From NCBI RefSeq assembly GCF_040396155.1, contig NZ_JBEBOY010000017.1, positions 1-64,000 on the forward strand: a stretch of 64,000 nt of DNA. Direction: 5' to 3'. The notes under the pieces are model-generated. The model saw only the letters and a program-made list of their open reading frames with translations, was not told the origin of the DNA and made no database searches. Positions 1-9,057 of this stretch are shown here, one piece after another (within the stretch, counting starts at the first letter, position 1; each line of letters begins with the position of its first letter). The DNA is from Tissierella praeacuta_A. Its GTDB lineage: Bacteria > Bacillota > Clostridia > Tissierellales > Tissierellaceae. The position numbers were made by a program, and so were the translations under genes.

Positions 1-110
1 TTATTGTATCGTGTTAAACTTTTTGTGTCCATACTTATATACTAACACCAACATATGAATTTATAAAATAATAATACAAAAAACTAATTTTTTATATTAT
101 CATTGACAAA

Positions 111-156
111 TCTTTACCATATCTTTAAACATACTTTACCAAATTTAATATATAAT
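111..156 (+). promoter_or_regulatory. Activator-type promoter with three phased direct repeats
   Basis: Three 7-bp repeats, CTTTACC (112-118), CTTTAAA (123-129) and CTTTACC (134-140), lie exactly 11 bp apart, the spacing at which OmpR/PhoB-family regulators bind in tandem. A good -10 box TATAAT sits at 151-156, while the -35 position (about 128-133) is poor and is covered by the repeats, as expected for an activator-dependent promoter. It drives the reductase gene at 200. The regulator encoded at 2074-2760 is the obvious candidate; that link is inference. Confidence 0.6.
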
Positions 157-199
157 CTAATTTAGAGAATATTACATAATAAAATTGGAGGGAATATTT

Positions 200-2032
200 A
201 TGAAACAACACTTATCAGTATTTTTAGTTTTAGTACTAATACTTACTTTAATCACAGGATGTACTAATAATAAAAATATTGGAAACTCAGAACAAAATCC
301 TAATACCTTAAAAGATGGAACATATGTTGGAATTGGAAATGGTAATAACGGAGAAATCAAAGTTGAAATGACAGTAAAAAATAACAAAATCGATACAATT
401 AATGTTTTAGAACATAATGAAACTTCAGGTATTGTAGATCCTGTAATTGAGCGTATTCCTAATGAAATTATTAAGACACAAAGCCTTAATATAGATGTTG
501 TTTCAGGAGCAACAAATTCTACAAATGGCGTTATTGAAGCTATTATTGATTGTATTACCCAAGCTGGTGGCAATCCTGATGATTTCAAATTATCAAACGC
601 TGATGAAAGTACTGCAAAAAAAGAAATTGAAGAATCTACTGATGTTCTAGTAATTGGTGGTGGTGGTGCTGGACTTCAATCTGCTCTAAGAGCCATTGAA
701 TCTGGATATACTGTTACACTAATTGAAAAGAATGGCTCTCTTGGTGGTGCAACTATAACTAATGGTTCTAATATTGTAGCAACTAATTCTAATTTATCTA
801 AAGAGTTATTTGGCAATAATGGTGATTCTCCAGAACGTTTATATGAAGATCTTAGTAATGGTTGTAATGGCACTGTAGATCCTAGATTAACTAAAAAAAT
901 GACAGAAACTATAGGAGAAGCTATTGATTGGGTTTCTAAAACTGCTAATATCAAATACCATATTGCTCAAACTCAAGTTGTAGATCACTCTGTCGACAGA
1001 CAAATAGAGGTGAAATCTTCAAGTAGTGCTGAAGTTATTGATGCTGTTTCTAAAAGGTTTGAAGAATTAGGTGGAAAAATAATGTTAGAAACTAAAGCAT
1101 TAGAACTTATTACTGATAATAATTCTGTTATTGGTGCTAGAGCAGAAAATGCAAATAACATTATTAATTTTAATGCAAAATCTGTTATTATTGCTACTGG
1201 TGGATATGGAGCAGATGTAGAACTTAGACCTTCAAATATGGATGGATATCTATACTATGGTCCCTCTACTTCAACTGGTGATGGACTTAAAATGGCTATT
1301 AATATAGGAGCAGATTCTAGAAATTTAGATTGGTATAAAATATATCCTCATGGATTAGAAATAGAACCAGGTATAGGTAAACTTACTACTTACTCTTCTA
1401 AAAAAGCTACCGATTTAGGGGCAATATATATTAATTCTAAAGGGAAAAGATTATTAAATGAAAGTTTACCATATAGTGATTTCAGAAATAAAGTTATGGA
1501 ACAAGAAGATAGTGTTGCATACCTAGTTATGAATGAAAATATATGGAATGAATACTATGAATTATTATTACTTCATGGTTTTTCAGAAGAGACTATCCAA
1601 AAGTATTTAGACAATAATGGTTCAAAAACCCCTGTTTTAGTTTCTGCTAATACCATTGAAGAAGCAGCTAGATTGGCTAATATAAATGCTGAAAGTTTGA
1701 AAGAAACACTTAATTTATATAATCAATATGCTAAAAATGGTGAGGATAAAGAATTTGGAAAATCTAAAGAATATTTATATCCTATAGAAGGAGATAAGTT
1801 CTATATTGTAGAACAAAAACTTCGTTTTGCTACAACTTTAGGTGGTTTAGTTGTAGATGAAAACTCTATGGCTGTTCTAGATAAAAATGGTAATAAAATT
1901 AATAACTTGTTTGCAGCTGGTGAAGTTATCGGAGGGGCTAATGGAAATGACTCATTGCCATCTATGATGAATTCTTGGAACCTATCTTCAGCATTTATAG
2001 CTGGATATTCAGCTACTGAAAATATAAAATAA
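200..2032 (+). CDS. Lipoprotein FMN/FAD-dependent reductase (fumarate/urocanate reductase-like flavoprotein)
   Basis: The 610-residue protein starts at ATG 200 behind GGAGGG (187-192). A signal peptide ends in the lipobox LITGC (Cys21), so it is anchored outside the membrane. Residues about 38-125 form an FMN_bind domain with SGATNST (102-108), the site where ApbE attaches FMN. From about 150 an FAD-binding domain begins (VLVIGGGGAG), followed by a fumarate reductase-type flavoprotein body with a TLGGLVVD and a LFAAGEVIGG segment near the C-terminus. The family passes electrons to enoate-type acceptors during anaerobic respiration. The usual Arg/His-rich substrate loop after AAGEV is replaced by GANGNDSLPS, so the substrate is probably not fumarate. 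It is monocistronic, with a terminator at 2041-2080. Family assignment is strong; substrate unknown. Confidence 0.88.
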   Translation: MKQHLSVFLVLVLILTLITGCTNNKNIGNSEQNPNTLKDGTYVGIGNGNNGEIKVEMTVKNNKIDTINVLEHNETSGIVDPVIERIPNEIIKTQSLNIDVVSGATNSTNGVIEAIIDCITQAGGNPDDFKLSNADESTAKKEIEESTDVLVIGGGGAGLQSALRAIESGYTVTLIEKNGSLGGATITNGSNIVATNSNLSKELFGNNGDSPERLYEDLSNGCNGTVDPRLTKKMTETIGEAIDWVSKTANIKYHIAQTQVVDHSVDRQIEVKSSSSAEVIDAVSKRFEELGGKIMLETKALELITDNNSVIGARAENANNIINFNAKSVIIATGGYGADVELRPSNMDGYLYYGPSTSTGDGLKMAINIGADSRNLDWYKIYPHGLEIEPGIGKLTTYSSKKATDLGAIYINSKGKRLLNESLPYSDFRNKVMEQEDSVAYLVMNENIWNEYYELLLLHGFSEETIQKYLDNNGSKTPVLVSANTIEEAARLANINAESLKETLNLYNQYAKNGEDKEFGKSKEYLYPIEGDKFYIVEQKLRFATTLGGLVVDENSMAVLDKNGNKINNLFAAGEVIGGANGNDSLPSMMNSWNLSSAFIAGYSATENIK

Positions 2033-2040
2033 ATATAAAA

Positions 2041-2080
2041 AACATAAAGAATGCATAGAATTTTTAGCATTCTTTATGTT
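2041..2080. terminator. Bidirectional intrinsic terminator
   Basis: A perfect 14-bp stem (2041-2054 with 2067-2080, AACATAAAGAATGC and its complement) with a 12-base loop lies between the convergent reductase and response-regulator genes. A-rich and T-rich flanks give U tracts in both directions. The stop codon of the response regulator lies inside the right arm. Confidence 0.85.
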
Positions 2081-2760
2081 TTAAATATATATCCTGTTCT
2101 TCTTATTGTTTGTATATATACTGGATTTGATGCATCTTGTTCAATCTTTTTTCTTAAATTACTTACATGAACTTTCACAGTTCTTACATCATCATAACTT
2201 TTCTCTTTCCAAATTTTTTCATATATTTCTTCAAGTATTAGTATCCTATTAGGATTTTCTATCATGAATATTAAAATTTTAAATTCTATAGGTGTCAAAT
2301 ATATCTCTTCATTATTTTTTATAATCAAATGTTTTTTAGGTTCAATTATAAAATCTTTAAAATCTATAATATTCTTTTTAGAGATATTTTTACGTTCAAT
2401 TTCAACTCTTCTTAAATTAGCTTCTATTCTTGCTATTAATATACTATTATTAAAAGGTTTTACTAAATAATCATCACCACCAATTTCTAAAGCTTTGATT
2501 ACTGTTCCATCATCATCTATGCAACTTATAAATATAATAGGTGAGTAAATATTTTTTCTCAACTTTTTACATAATTCTACTCCATTAATATCTGGTAACA
2601 TTATATCTAATAAAATTAAATCATAGTTTTGTACCTCTACTGTTTCTAATGCTTCCTTAGCTGTATTTACAACACTTACTGAATATTTTGTCTTCGACAA
2701 GTATAATTTTATAATTTCACAAATATCTAAATCATCTTCTATTAATAATATTTTATACAT
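2074..2760 (-). CDS. OmpR/PhoB-family response regulator
   Basis: A 228-residue two-domain regulator. The receiver domain (1-115) has the acidic pair near residues 9-10, the phosphoacceptor Asp52 in LLLDIMLP and Lys101 in LVKPF. A winged-helix DNA-binding domain (about 130-226) ends with the usual RRTGYIF. GGAGG precedes ATG 2760. It is transcribed divergently from its likely partner kinase (starts 57 bp apart) and converges on the reductase gene, whose promoter has 11-bp-phased repeats typical of sites for this family. I infer that it activates the reductase in response to the kinase signal. Confidence 0.93.
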   Translation of the reverse strand: MYKILLIEDDLDICEIIKLYLSKTKYSVSVVNTAKEALETVEVQNYDLILLDIMLPDINGVELCKKLRKNIYSPIIFISCIDDDGTVIKALEIGGDDYLVKPFNNSILIARIEANLRRVEIERKNISKKNIIDFKDFIIEPKKHLIIKNNEEIYLTPIEFKILIFMIENPNRILILEEIYEKIWKEKSYDDVRTVKVHVSNLRKKIEQDASNPVYIQTIRRTGYIFKT

Positions 2761-2817
2761 AGAAAAACCTCCAAATGTATTATACTATAAAGTAAGTAGA
2801 TTTTAAAGGAGTACAAC

Positions 2818-4866
2818 ATGACACTAAAAAAAAGAATTCTTATATTGTTTTTTATATCTATAATTATGATGACGTTATTTTTATCAGTAACTAAATACAA
2901 TAAAACAGCATATAAATTATTTGCCAAAAATGGCATATTAAATTTAAAAGAACAGAATTTATCTGGAAATAATAAATATATTATTGGTGGTGAATGGGAA
3001 TTATATGATGGTGTTTTACTTAATCCTGATCAAATTATTACTAAAATAAATGATAAATCATTATTATCTGAAAATATTAATGACTTAAATACTAAATACC
3101 ATAAAAGAACTTATAGAGTGAAAATCATCACAAAAAACCTTGAAAATTTATATCTTTTAATTCCTGATATTACTGCTTTTAAAATTTGGATTAATAATTC
3201 TCTTATTTTAAATTATAGGTTCAATGATGATAATTCTAATATTAAACGTATGAATACAATACCAATAGATTCCAATCTATATAAACCTATTGAAAATGGG
3301 TATGAACTAGATATAGTATTATCAGTTAAAGATAGAATTAGCCATAGAGAAAGGCCTACTAAAATATTAATTGGTTCTCCATCAGCAATAATCAATATTG
3401 AAAATGCAAATTTGGTTTTAAATTCTCTAGCTATTGGTTGTTATTTTTTAGTTATTATTTATAGTTTTTCACTTTTTATAAAAAAACAAAGTGAAGATTA
3501 TCTATTATATCTTGGCCTTTTTGGAATAAATAATATTATCGCCAACTCTCTAGATTCTAATATTTTAGCTATTATACCTTTTTTAAATATTAAATCAGAA
3601 GTATGGATTAAACTAATAAATCTTGCAACTTTGTTCATTCCTATTTTTATATTTGCTCTATGTAATAATCTATTTTATAGTCCACTTTCAAGAAAAGCAC
3701 AAAAATTAATTATTGTTTTTTCTGCTATTTTAGCTGTAATTATAGCATTTTTGCCTTTAAGTATTTCTCTTTCTATTGGAAATTTAAGTTTATTTTTTGT
3801 CAGGATTTTAGTTCCTATAAATGTTATAACTATAATAATTGCTTTTTTTAGAAATAAATGTAATTTGTTAATTCTTTTTGGCGGACTTTTGTTTGGGACA
3901 GCCTTTGTTTTAGAAGTTTGTATTAATACTGGTTTAATTCCTGTTGGTATAATAAGTGTATATATAAATACTTCTCAATATGCTTATTTACTTTTTACAG
4001 TATTTATTGTTCTTATTGTGGCTAATAAATTTGCAAAAAAATTTAATGAAGCTGATCAACTTTCTATAAAACTAGAGCATATCAATAAAAACCTTGAAAA
4101 AATAGTAGGTAAAAAGACTAATGAATTAAAAAAGTCTTATGATAGCATTATAGAATTGCAGAATACAAAACATAATTTATTGCTTGGTATTTCTCATGAT
4201 TTAAGGAGCCCTCTATTTGTAATAAAAGGATACTTGGAAATAATTACAGATGGTCTTATTGATGATCCTGAGACTATTAATCTATATTTAAATCGTATGA
4301 AAATAAAAACGGACTATCTAACAAAACTTATAGAAGATTTATTTTTAATTACTAAGCTAGAAGATAATAAAGTCAAATTCAACTTTAATAAAATAAATCT
4401 AAATTCTTTACTAACTGATATATGTAATGATATGAAAGTCAAAACATCCAATAAAAAAATAAACTTTCATTTGAATTTACCTAGAGAGATTATATATATA
4501 AAAGCTGATAAATATCGAATTGAACAAGTTTTTGAAAATATCCTAGATAATGCTTTTAAATATACTGAAATCAATGGTTCTATCAAAGTAAAAATGGATG
4601 TAATAGAAAAATATAAAGTTTTAATTTCTGTGGAAGACAATGGTATAGGAATTTCTCAAGATGATTTACCTAAAATTTTTAATAGATATTATAAAACAAT
4701 AGATAGAAATAATAATTCTGATTCAACAGGACTAGGATTATTTATCTCTCATGAAATTATAAAAAAACATAATGGATCTATCTGGGTAAATAGCATTATT
4801 AACAAAGGCACAACTATTTTTATAAGCTTTCCAATAATTAATATTTTAGAAAATAATGATGTATAA
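2818..4866 (+). CDS. Sensor histidine kinase with 7TMR-DISM-type membrane sensor
   Basis: This 682-residue kinase starts at ATG 2818 after AAAGGAG. It has an N-terminal membrane segment (about 7-24), an extracellular region of about 170 residues resembling the 7TMR-DISM extracellular domain, then seven hydrophobic segments (about 195-400), a short coiled coil, the HisKA box ISHDLRSP with His460, and an HATPase domain with N box (NILDNAFKYT), G1 (DNGIGI) and G2 (STGLGLF). Its partner is probably the divergent response regulator at 2074-2760. Kinases of this architecture often sense small molecules or membrane state. The ligand is unknown; the reductase substrate is an attractive guess. Confidence 0.9.
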   Translation: MTLKKRILILFFISIIMMTLFLSVTKYNKTAYKLFAKNGILNLKEQNLSGNNKYIIGGEWELYDGVLLNPDQIITKINDKSLLSENINDLNTKYHKRTYRVKIITKNLENLYLLIPDITAFKIWINNSLILNYRFNDDNSNIKRMNTIPIDSNLYKPIENGYELDIVLSVKDRISHRERPTKILIGSPSAIINIENANLVLNSLAIGCYFLVIIYSFSLFIKKQSEDYLLYLGLFGINNIIANSLDSNILAIIPFLNIKSEVWIKLINLATLFIPIFIFALCNNLFYSPLSRKAQKLIIVFSAILAVIIAFLPLSISLSIGNLSLFFVRILVPINVITIIIAFFRNKCNLLILFGGLLFGTAFVLEVCINTGLIPVGIISVYINTSQYAYLLFTVFIVLIVANKFAKKFNEADQLSIKLEHINKNLEKIVGKKTNELKKSYDSIIELQNTKHNLLLGISHDLRSPLFVIKGYLEIITDGLIDDPETINLYLNRMKIKTDYLTKLIEDLFLITKLEDNKVKFNFNKINLNSLLTDICNDMKVKTSNKKINFHLNLPREIIYIKADKYRIEQVFENILDNAFKYTEINGSIKVKMDVIEKYKVLISVEDNGIGISQDDLPKIFNRYYKTIDRNNNSDSTGLGLFISHEIIKKHNGSIWVNSIINKGTTIFISFPIINILENNDV

Positions 4867-4963
4867 ACTATCATCTCTCAAAAGAAAATTATAACAAAAC
4901 TTAGGTATTTTTTATTTCTCCTATCATACTTACTAAATCTATATTTGGATTTTTTCATAGCAA

Positions 4964-5000
4964 AATAATAACTACAAGAAATTTTCTTGTAGTTATTATT
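4964..5000. terminator. Intrinsic terminator after the kinase gene
   Basis: A 17-bp perfect inverted repeat (4964-4980 with 4984-5000, arms AATAATAACTACAAGAA) with a 3-base loop lies about 100 bp past the kinase stop. A/T-rich flanks make it usable in both directions. Confidence 0.75.
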
Positions 5001-5096
5001 CAAATATTTTTTGCTGAAATTTTACCCTACTCTTTCTGATTGAAGTTTACCTTGATCATTCAGAATCGCATCGTAACTTTCCTTATAATATGCCAA

Positions 5097-5150
5097 TTAA
5101 AAAACACGTCCAATTTTGTAATGTATCCCAAACATTGAACGTGTTTTTAA
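5097..5150. terminator. Hairpin, possible terminator of the SDR gene
   Basis: Arms AAAAACACGT (5100-5109) and ACGTGTTTTT (5139-5148) can pair, with A and T runs on the outside giving U tracts on either strand. It lies about 160 bp beyond the stop of the leftward dehydrogenase gene. The rest of 5001-5308 has no coding sequence that I can recognise. Confidence 0.5.
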
Positions 5151-5308
5151 AATGAGGCCGTTGTAAAGTAACTTATTTTATTCTGATGGTTTAAGTTTCT
5201 ATTTTTCTGGCTTACTTTAATTTTATCAATTGCTGTTTTAATCCTTATACCGCAACTCTCGAAATTGCTGTTTTTCTTTTGTACTCCTGCCAGTTAAAAT
5301 ACTTAATT

Positions 5309-6085
5309 CTATACAAGGGATCCACCGCCATCTACGATTATGAACTGACCTTGAACATAACTGGAACTATCGCTAGAAAGATAGAGAACAGTACCATTTA
5401 ATTCTCCTTTTCTTCCAGGGCGTCCTGCTGGGTTCATTGTATTATATTTGTTCAGAAATTCTTCAGACTTAAATAAGGTTTCACTCGTCATTTCACTTTC
5501 AAAAAGAGCCGGCCCAATGGCATTCACTGTGATACCATATTTTGCATAGGAAGCTGCCATACCTCTTGTCAAGCCAACCACTGCAGCTTTGGAAGAATTA
5601 TAGGAATGTCTAATAAATACATCAAACTTATCTACAACTACTGCATTTACGGATGCGATATTAATAATTTTACCATAGCCTCTTTCCTTCATTTGAGGAA
5701 GTACATATTTGCTTGCTAAAAAGATTCCCTTCACATTCGTATCAAAGGATCTATCCCAATCCTCCACTGACATGGTATCTACTCCGCCATGAACAGCAAT
5801 TCCTGCATTATTTAACAAAATATCAATATGGCCGAAGGTATCAAGCACGGTTTGCATCGCTGTTTTTACACTTTCCTCATTTGTAACATCACATCCAACC
5901 GCAACTACCTTTCTGCCTATTTTCTCAATTTCTGCTTTTACCTCGTTTAGCTTTTCTATACGTCTTGCCAGTAATGCAACATCTGCTCCAGCTTTTGCAT
6001 AGGTAAGTGCCGCATCTGCTCCAAGCCCTGAACTTGCTCCTGTTACTACAGCTACTTTTCCAGTTAAATCAAAAAAATTTTCCAT
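5309..6085 (-). CDS. Short-chain dehydrogenase/reductase (SDR)
   Basis: A 258-residue classical SDR. It has the NAD(P)-binding motif TGASSGLG (about 15-22), a downstream NNAG (about 91-94), the catalytic Ser in NIASVNA, and YNSSK supplying the Tyr and Lys. The C-terminus FIIVDGGGS is standard for FabG/gluconate 5-dehydrogenase-like enzymes. The length is normal. It has an AAAGGATG ribosome site before ATG 6085. It stands alone next to a degraded FAD enzyme gene; the physiological substrate cannot be told from sequence. Confidence 0.9.
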   Translation of the reverse strand: MENFFDLTGKVAVVTGASSGLGADAALTYAKAGADVALLARRIEKLNEVKAEIEKIGRKVVAVGCDVTNEESVKTAMQTVLDTFGHIDILLNNAGIAVHGGVDTMSVEDWDRSFDTNVKGIFLASKYVLPQMKERGYGKIINIASVNAVVVDKFDVFIRHSYNSSKAAVVGLTRGMAASYAKYGITVNAIGPALFESEMTSETLFKSEEFLNKYNTMNPAGRPGRKGELNGTVLYLSSDSSSYVQGQFIIVDGGGSLV

Positions 6086-6144
6086 TTATATACATCCTTT
6101 CTTTTTATTAATAGAGACTATAAATAATATTACCAAATATTGAA

Positions 6145-6395
6145 TTAAATACGGCCTGTTTCCATAAATGCCGTACGGTCATAGTGTCCGGTTAACAAAT
6201 ATGGAATTACATCATTGGCTTCTAATTTTTCTACTAAATTAAGTTTGTGTACTAACCAACTGTTCTTTGAGTAAGCACCACCTATTATGATGTTAACCAG
6301 CAGTTCTGCCCATGGATCATCAATACTTGATTTTAAATTGAGATGCACAGATTCCAGCTGGTCCGCCGCCAACAACAATTGCAGTATGTCCTTTG
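6145..6395 (-). pseudogene. Relic of an FAD-dependent oxidoreductase
   Basis: Reading leftward from about 6395 gives IVVGGGPAGICAS, a dinucleotide-binding start. The frame then breaks near 6355, and coding-like sequence resumes in another frame as NLKSSIDDPWAELL to the end TAFMETGRI at 6145. No complete domain survives. The GxGxxG motif points to an FAD or NAD(P) oxidoreductase; the exact family is not recognisable. It abuts the SDR gene, so the two may once have worked together. Confidence 0.4.
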
Positions 6396-6505
6396 GATAT
6401 CCAACATTCCAAATGTATTTGCCATTTCTTTACTTTCAACCAGGAATACCAGCATTAAATTATTCTCTCTCCACAAAAAGGCCTGTAAAAGCTTTCCTCC
6501 CTTCA

Positions 6506-6740
6506 CTCCTTCATAGATATAAACTTACTGAAGTCATGCTTCTTGTAGTATCTGTGATTTCTGATTTCTTTAGAAATGGTTTTGGGAGCACAACCAATAA
6601 TTCTGGCTATTTCAACAAAAATCTGTGCTCATGTAGGTCTTTCTGTATCTCATGGCAGTCCATCCAACTGAGAGGTTGTCCTTTTCGTCTTTCATTCTCA
6701 GTCATATTTGCCTTCTGTTCTGCAGAGAGATACCATTAAA
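6506..6740 (-). mobile_element. Relic of an IS30-family transposase (N-terminal part)
   Basis: On the minus strand a split reading recovers ENERRKGQPLSW near 6700 and, in another frame, EIARIIGCAPKTISKEIRNH near 6520-6615. Together these match the N-terminal helix-turn-helix region of IS30 transposases, which read roughly KGxxLTxxDRxEI then EIAxxIGxxxxTISKEI. Several frameshifts and the lack of the DDE domain mean it is dead. No terminal repeats were found. Confidence 0.5.
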
Positions 6741-6779
6741 CTATATCATAACCCCTGATGAAAAACTAGCATTTGGTTT

Positions 6780-6908
6780 TAACTATAAAACGAAAATTTG
6801 ACTCATCTGACAAAGGCACTAGGAAAAGATTCCGTGATATTTTGCATGGAGCTGGTATTAGTGTAGCGACAAGAACACAATTTGGTTCTGACATCAGTGA
6901 TGCATGTT
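6780..6908 (+). pseudogene. C-terminal relic of an RlmN/Cfr-type rRNA methylase
   Basis: An open stretch on the plus strand ends with FRDILHGAGISVATRTQFG then SDISDAC and a stop. The C-terminus of radical-SAM 23S rRNA A2503 methyltransferases (RlmN and the Cfr resistance methylases) typically reads xxLxxxGIxVTxRxxxGSDIxAACGQL, with the Cys being the catalytic mCys/transfer Cys. The match covers about 40 residues and stops right after that Cys. The upstream catalytic barrel is not present. A RlmN-like and a Cfr-like origin cannot be separated from so little. Confidence 0.45.
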
Positions 6909-6952
6909 GACGCTCTTTGGTGATGAAAAAGATTGTCTAGTAACTGCTTTTA

Positions 6953-8107
6953 TTATCCCTGTGTTATTCCATACTCTTCCTCGTCTTTCAGCATTTCACC
7001 CTTTCCGCTATTAATAACTATAATCTTAAGCTTTCCATCTGATGAATCATTAGCAAACCATATATCTCCATTCCCTATTATAAACCCAACAGAATTACTC
7101 CATATATTCTTTGTGTATACATCTTTAATTTTCAACTTAAATTTATCATTAAATATCAGATTGTAGTTTTCAAGAAATGTTTCTTTATCTTTGATATATA
7201 TTTTTTGTTCATCTAGATTAGCATTAAGTGGGTATTGAATAATTTCTGCCAGATCGTGACTTTCATCATTTTGGATTAATTCAACAACTCTTTTTGCAAA
7301 ATCTTCTATTTCTTCCTTGCTATGTCCACTATAAATTTCCCCTGGTTTCATTTCTCCATCTGGCCATGTTAAATGCACAGAAAGTTCTGCTTCCATATTC
7401 TTTTGAGAAAATTCATACCAAACTACATCTTCTTTTTCATCTTGTTCTTTAATGGAAGAATTATACGATTCCTTTGTAGCAGATTTATTATTAATGAAGT
7501 ATGATATGGTTATGTCATCATTATTTTGGCTTGATTCCATATATCCCAATATGTCAGTTTCGTAGGCATTTGATTGGAATTTCAATTTTCCATATCCATT
7601 ATCTGCTGCACCGTTTGAATACTGAAATGTCCCGTCTGTTTTAAGCCCTTCTAAACCTCTGTATACAATATTGTATCCATAAACTGTATCATCCATATAA
7701 TGTAAGACTTCATAAAACTCTGGATTATTATCTACTGCTAATTCAAGAATAACTTCAGGCACATCATCACCATCCATATCAAGTACTGTAAAATGTGTTA
7801 CTTTTAGGATGGTTCCATAAATCTCTTTGTTAGTTAAAAAATCATTCAAAGATAATTTTTTCTTGTTATCAACGCTGAAAAACTCAGCATTATTTAGCAA
7901 TACTGCTTTATATGCTTCTAATACTGAATTATTTGTGGTCTTTGTATCTTCACTTTTGCTGTCCAAAGAAGGACTGGTGTCAGTATCTTTGCTATTATTC
8001 ACACTACTACTATTATTTAAGTTTAAATCACTTTTACTACCTGAACACGCAGTAATTGAAGTGCTTAACAGAAACACAAGAAGTATGTACATAATTCGTG
8101 ATTTCAT
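6953..8107 (-). CDS. Secreted lipoprotein with an acidic VLDMDGDDVPE segment
   Basis: A 384-residue protein with a signal peptide and lipobox SITAC, then a Ser/Asn/Asp-rich linker (about 22-60) typical of Gram-positive lipoproteins. The folded part starts near residue 62. VLDMDGDDVPEVIL (about 108-121) resembles the calcium-loop/FG-GAP-like motif found in many clostridial lipoproteins that report dosage of a Ca-type site. No enzyme motif is seen. It is monocistronic, with AAAGGAG upstream of ATG 8107. Surface location is supported; function unknown. Confidence 0.75.
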   Translation of the reverse strand: MKSRIMYILLVFLLSTSITACSGSKSDLNLNNSSSVNNSKDTDTSPSLDSKSEDTKTTNNSVLEAYKAVLLNNAEFFSVDNKKKLSLNDFLTNKEIYGTILKVTHFTVLDMDGDDVPEVILELAVDNNPEFYEVLHYMDDTVYGYNIVYRGLEGLKTDGTFQYSNGAADNGYGKLKFQSNAYETDILGYMESSQNNDDITISYFINNKSATKESYNSSIKEQDEKEDVVWYEFSQKNMEAELSVHLTWPDGEMKPGEIYSGHSKEEIEDFAKRVVELIQNDESHDLAEIIQYPLNANLDEQKIYIKDKETFLENYNLIFNDKFKLKIKDVYTKNIWSNSVGFIIGNGDIWFANDSSDGKLKIIVINSGKGEMLKDEEEYGITQG

Positions 8108-8164
8108 TTGATTTCTCCTTTCAAAATATAGATTGTATTTTAATTTTATCCCATTCTACTAAGA

Positions 8165-8467
8165 CTATGATTTATATCCACTCCATCCAGCTTGACCGCC
8201 TACAGAATAGGCATTGCCTTTCTCTATATCACCTCTGTGGATTTTATCTACAATGGCTTGATATCTGCGAATCTGCAAATTAGTTTTAAAATCTGACAGC
8301 AGAGGAGATGTGTACGGCTCAACTATCCATCCGCCCGCAATCATCCCTATAGAAATGAATACTGATAACAGGCAGTTTCTGAAATATATTTTCTGTTTCC
8401 GATATCGAATCGCCTGTACTATAGTAATCAAAATCAGTACAGGAGCAACTAAAACAAGTGCAAACAA
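8165..8467 (-). CDS. Small membrane protein, unrecognised
   Basis: About 100 residues from a TTG at 8467 (no ATG is available after the in-frame stop upstream; GAAGAGAG gives a weak ribosome site). Two hydrophobic segments (about 1-20 and 31-48) are followed by a charged tail with DFKTNLQIRRYQAIVDKIHRG. I do not recognise a family. It may be an intact small gene or the 3' end of a longer one. Confidence 0.45.
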   Translation of the reverse strand: MFALVLVAPVLILITIVQAIRYRKQKIYFRNCLLSVFISIGMIAGGWIVEPYTSPLLSDFKTNLQIRRYQAIVDKIHRGDIEKGNAYSVGGQAGWSGYKS

Positions 8468-8575
8468 GGTTATACTCTCTTCTTTATTATTTTATTCCAA
8501 ATTTAGAATTGCTGTTTAGTTGGATTATATAAATTTCCTATAACTTTATTTTAGTTACTTTAAGTTTTCCATTCT

Positions 8576-8992
8576 TTATTCTTCTGGAAATACACCTAAA
8601 AATTTAAAATGTCCAAATTCATTATTTTGAATTTCTTTAGTATCACCTTCATATTTTAATTTCCCTATTACAATAGCAACATTATAAAAATCTTCTAAAT
8701 CATTTGGATAATTTGCCTTAAGCTTATCAATATCAAACACATCTGCTTCAGCAAAAATTTCCTCTATCGAATTTGATGCTTTTGTATTTGCAATTGCAAC
8801 TAAAAAATCCTCATCATAAGTATTTATTCCAAAATCAATTCCAAATTCAGAACCAATACAATCAACATCCAACATTTCATAATCTTTTTCTAAATATCTA
8901 TTAAGTAACTCTTGTGAATTACAATTTCCAATAAAAACAGAAACATATTCATCATTACTATAAGTGTAATTCTTTTGTTCAACTTCTCTCAT
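8576..8992 (-). CDS. Immunity 22 family-like protein
   Basis: A 138-residue acidic soluble protein. The start VSVFIGNCNSQELLNRYL, the central FGIDFGINTYDEDFLVA and the terminal GHFKFLGVFP fit the Imm22 family, whose members neutralise polymorphic or contact-dependent toxins. No toxin gene is next to it, so it looks like an orphan immunity gene, as is common in clostridial immunity arrays. Family call from memory of the motif pattern; moderately sure. Confidence 0.6.
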   Translation of the reverse strand: MREVEQKNYTYSNDEYVSVFIGNCNSQELLNRYLEKDYEMLDVDCIGSEFGIDFGINTYDEDFLVAIANTKASNSIEEIFAEADVFDIDKLKANYPNDLEDFYNVAIVIGKLKYEGDTKEIQNNEFGHFKFLGVFPEE

Positions 8993-9057
8993 ATTTTATT
9001 CTCCCCATCACTTTTACAAAATTATATTTTAAAAACTTGACAATTTTTAGTTACTTT

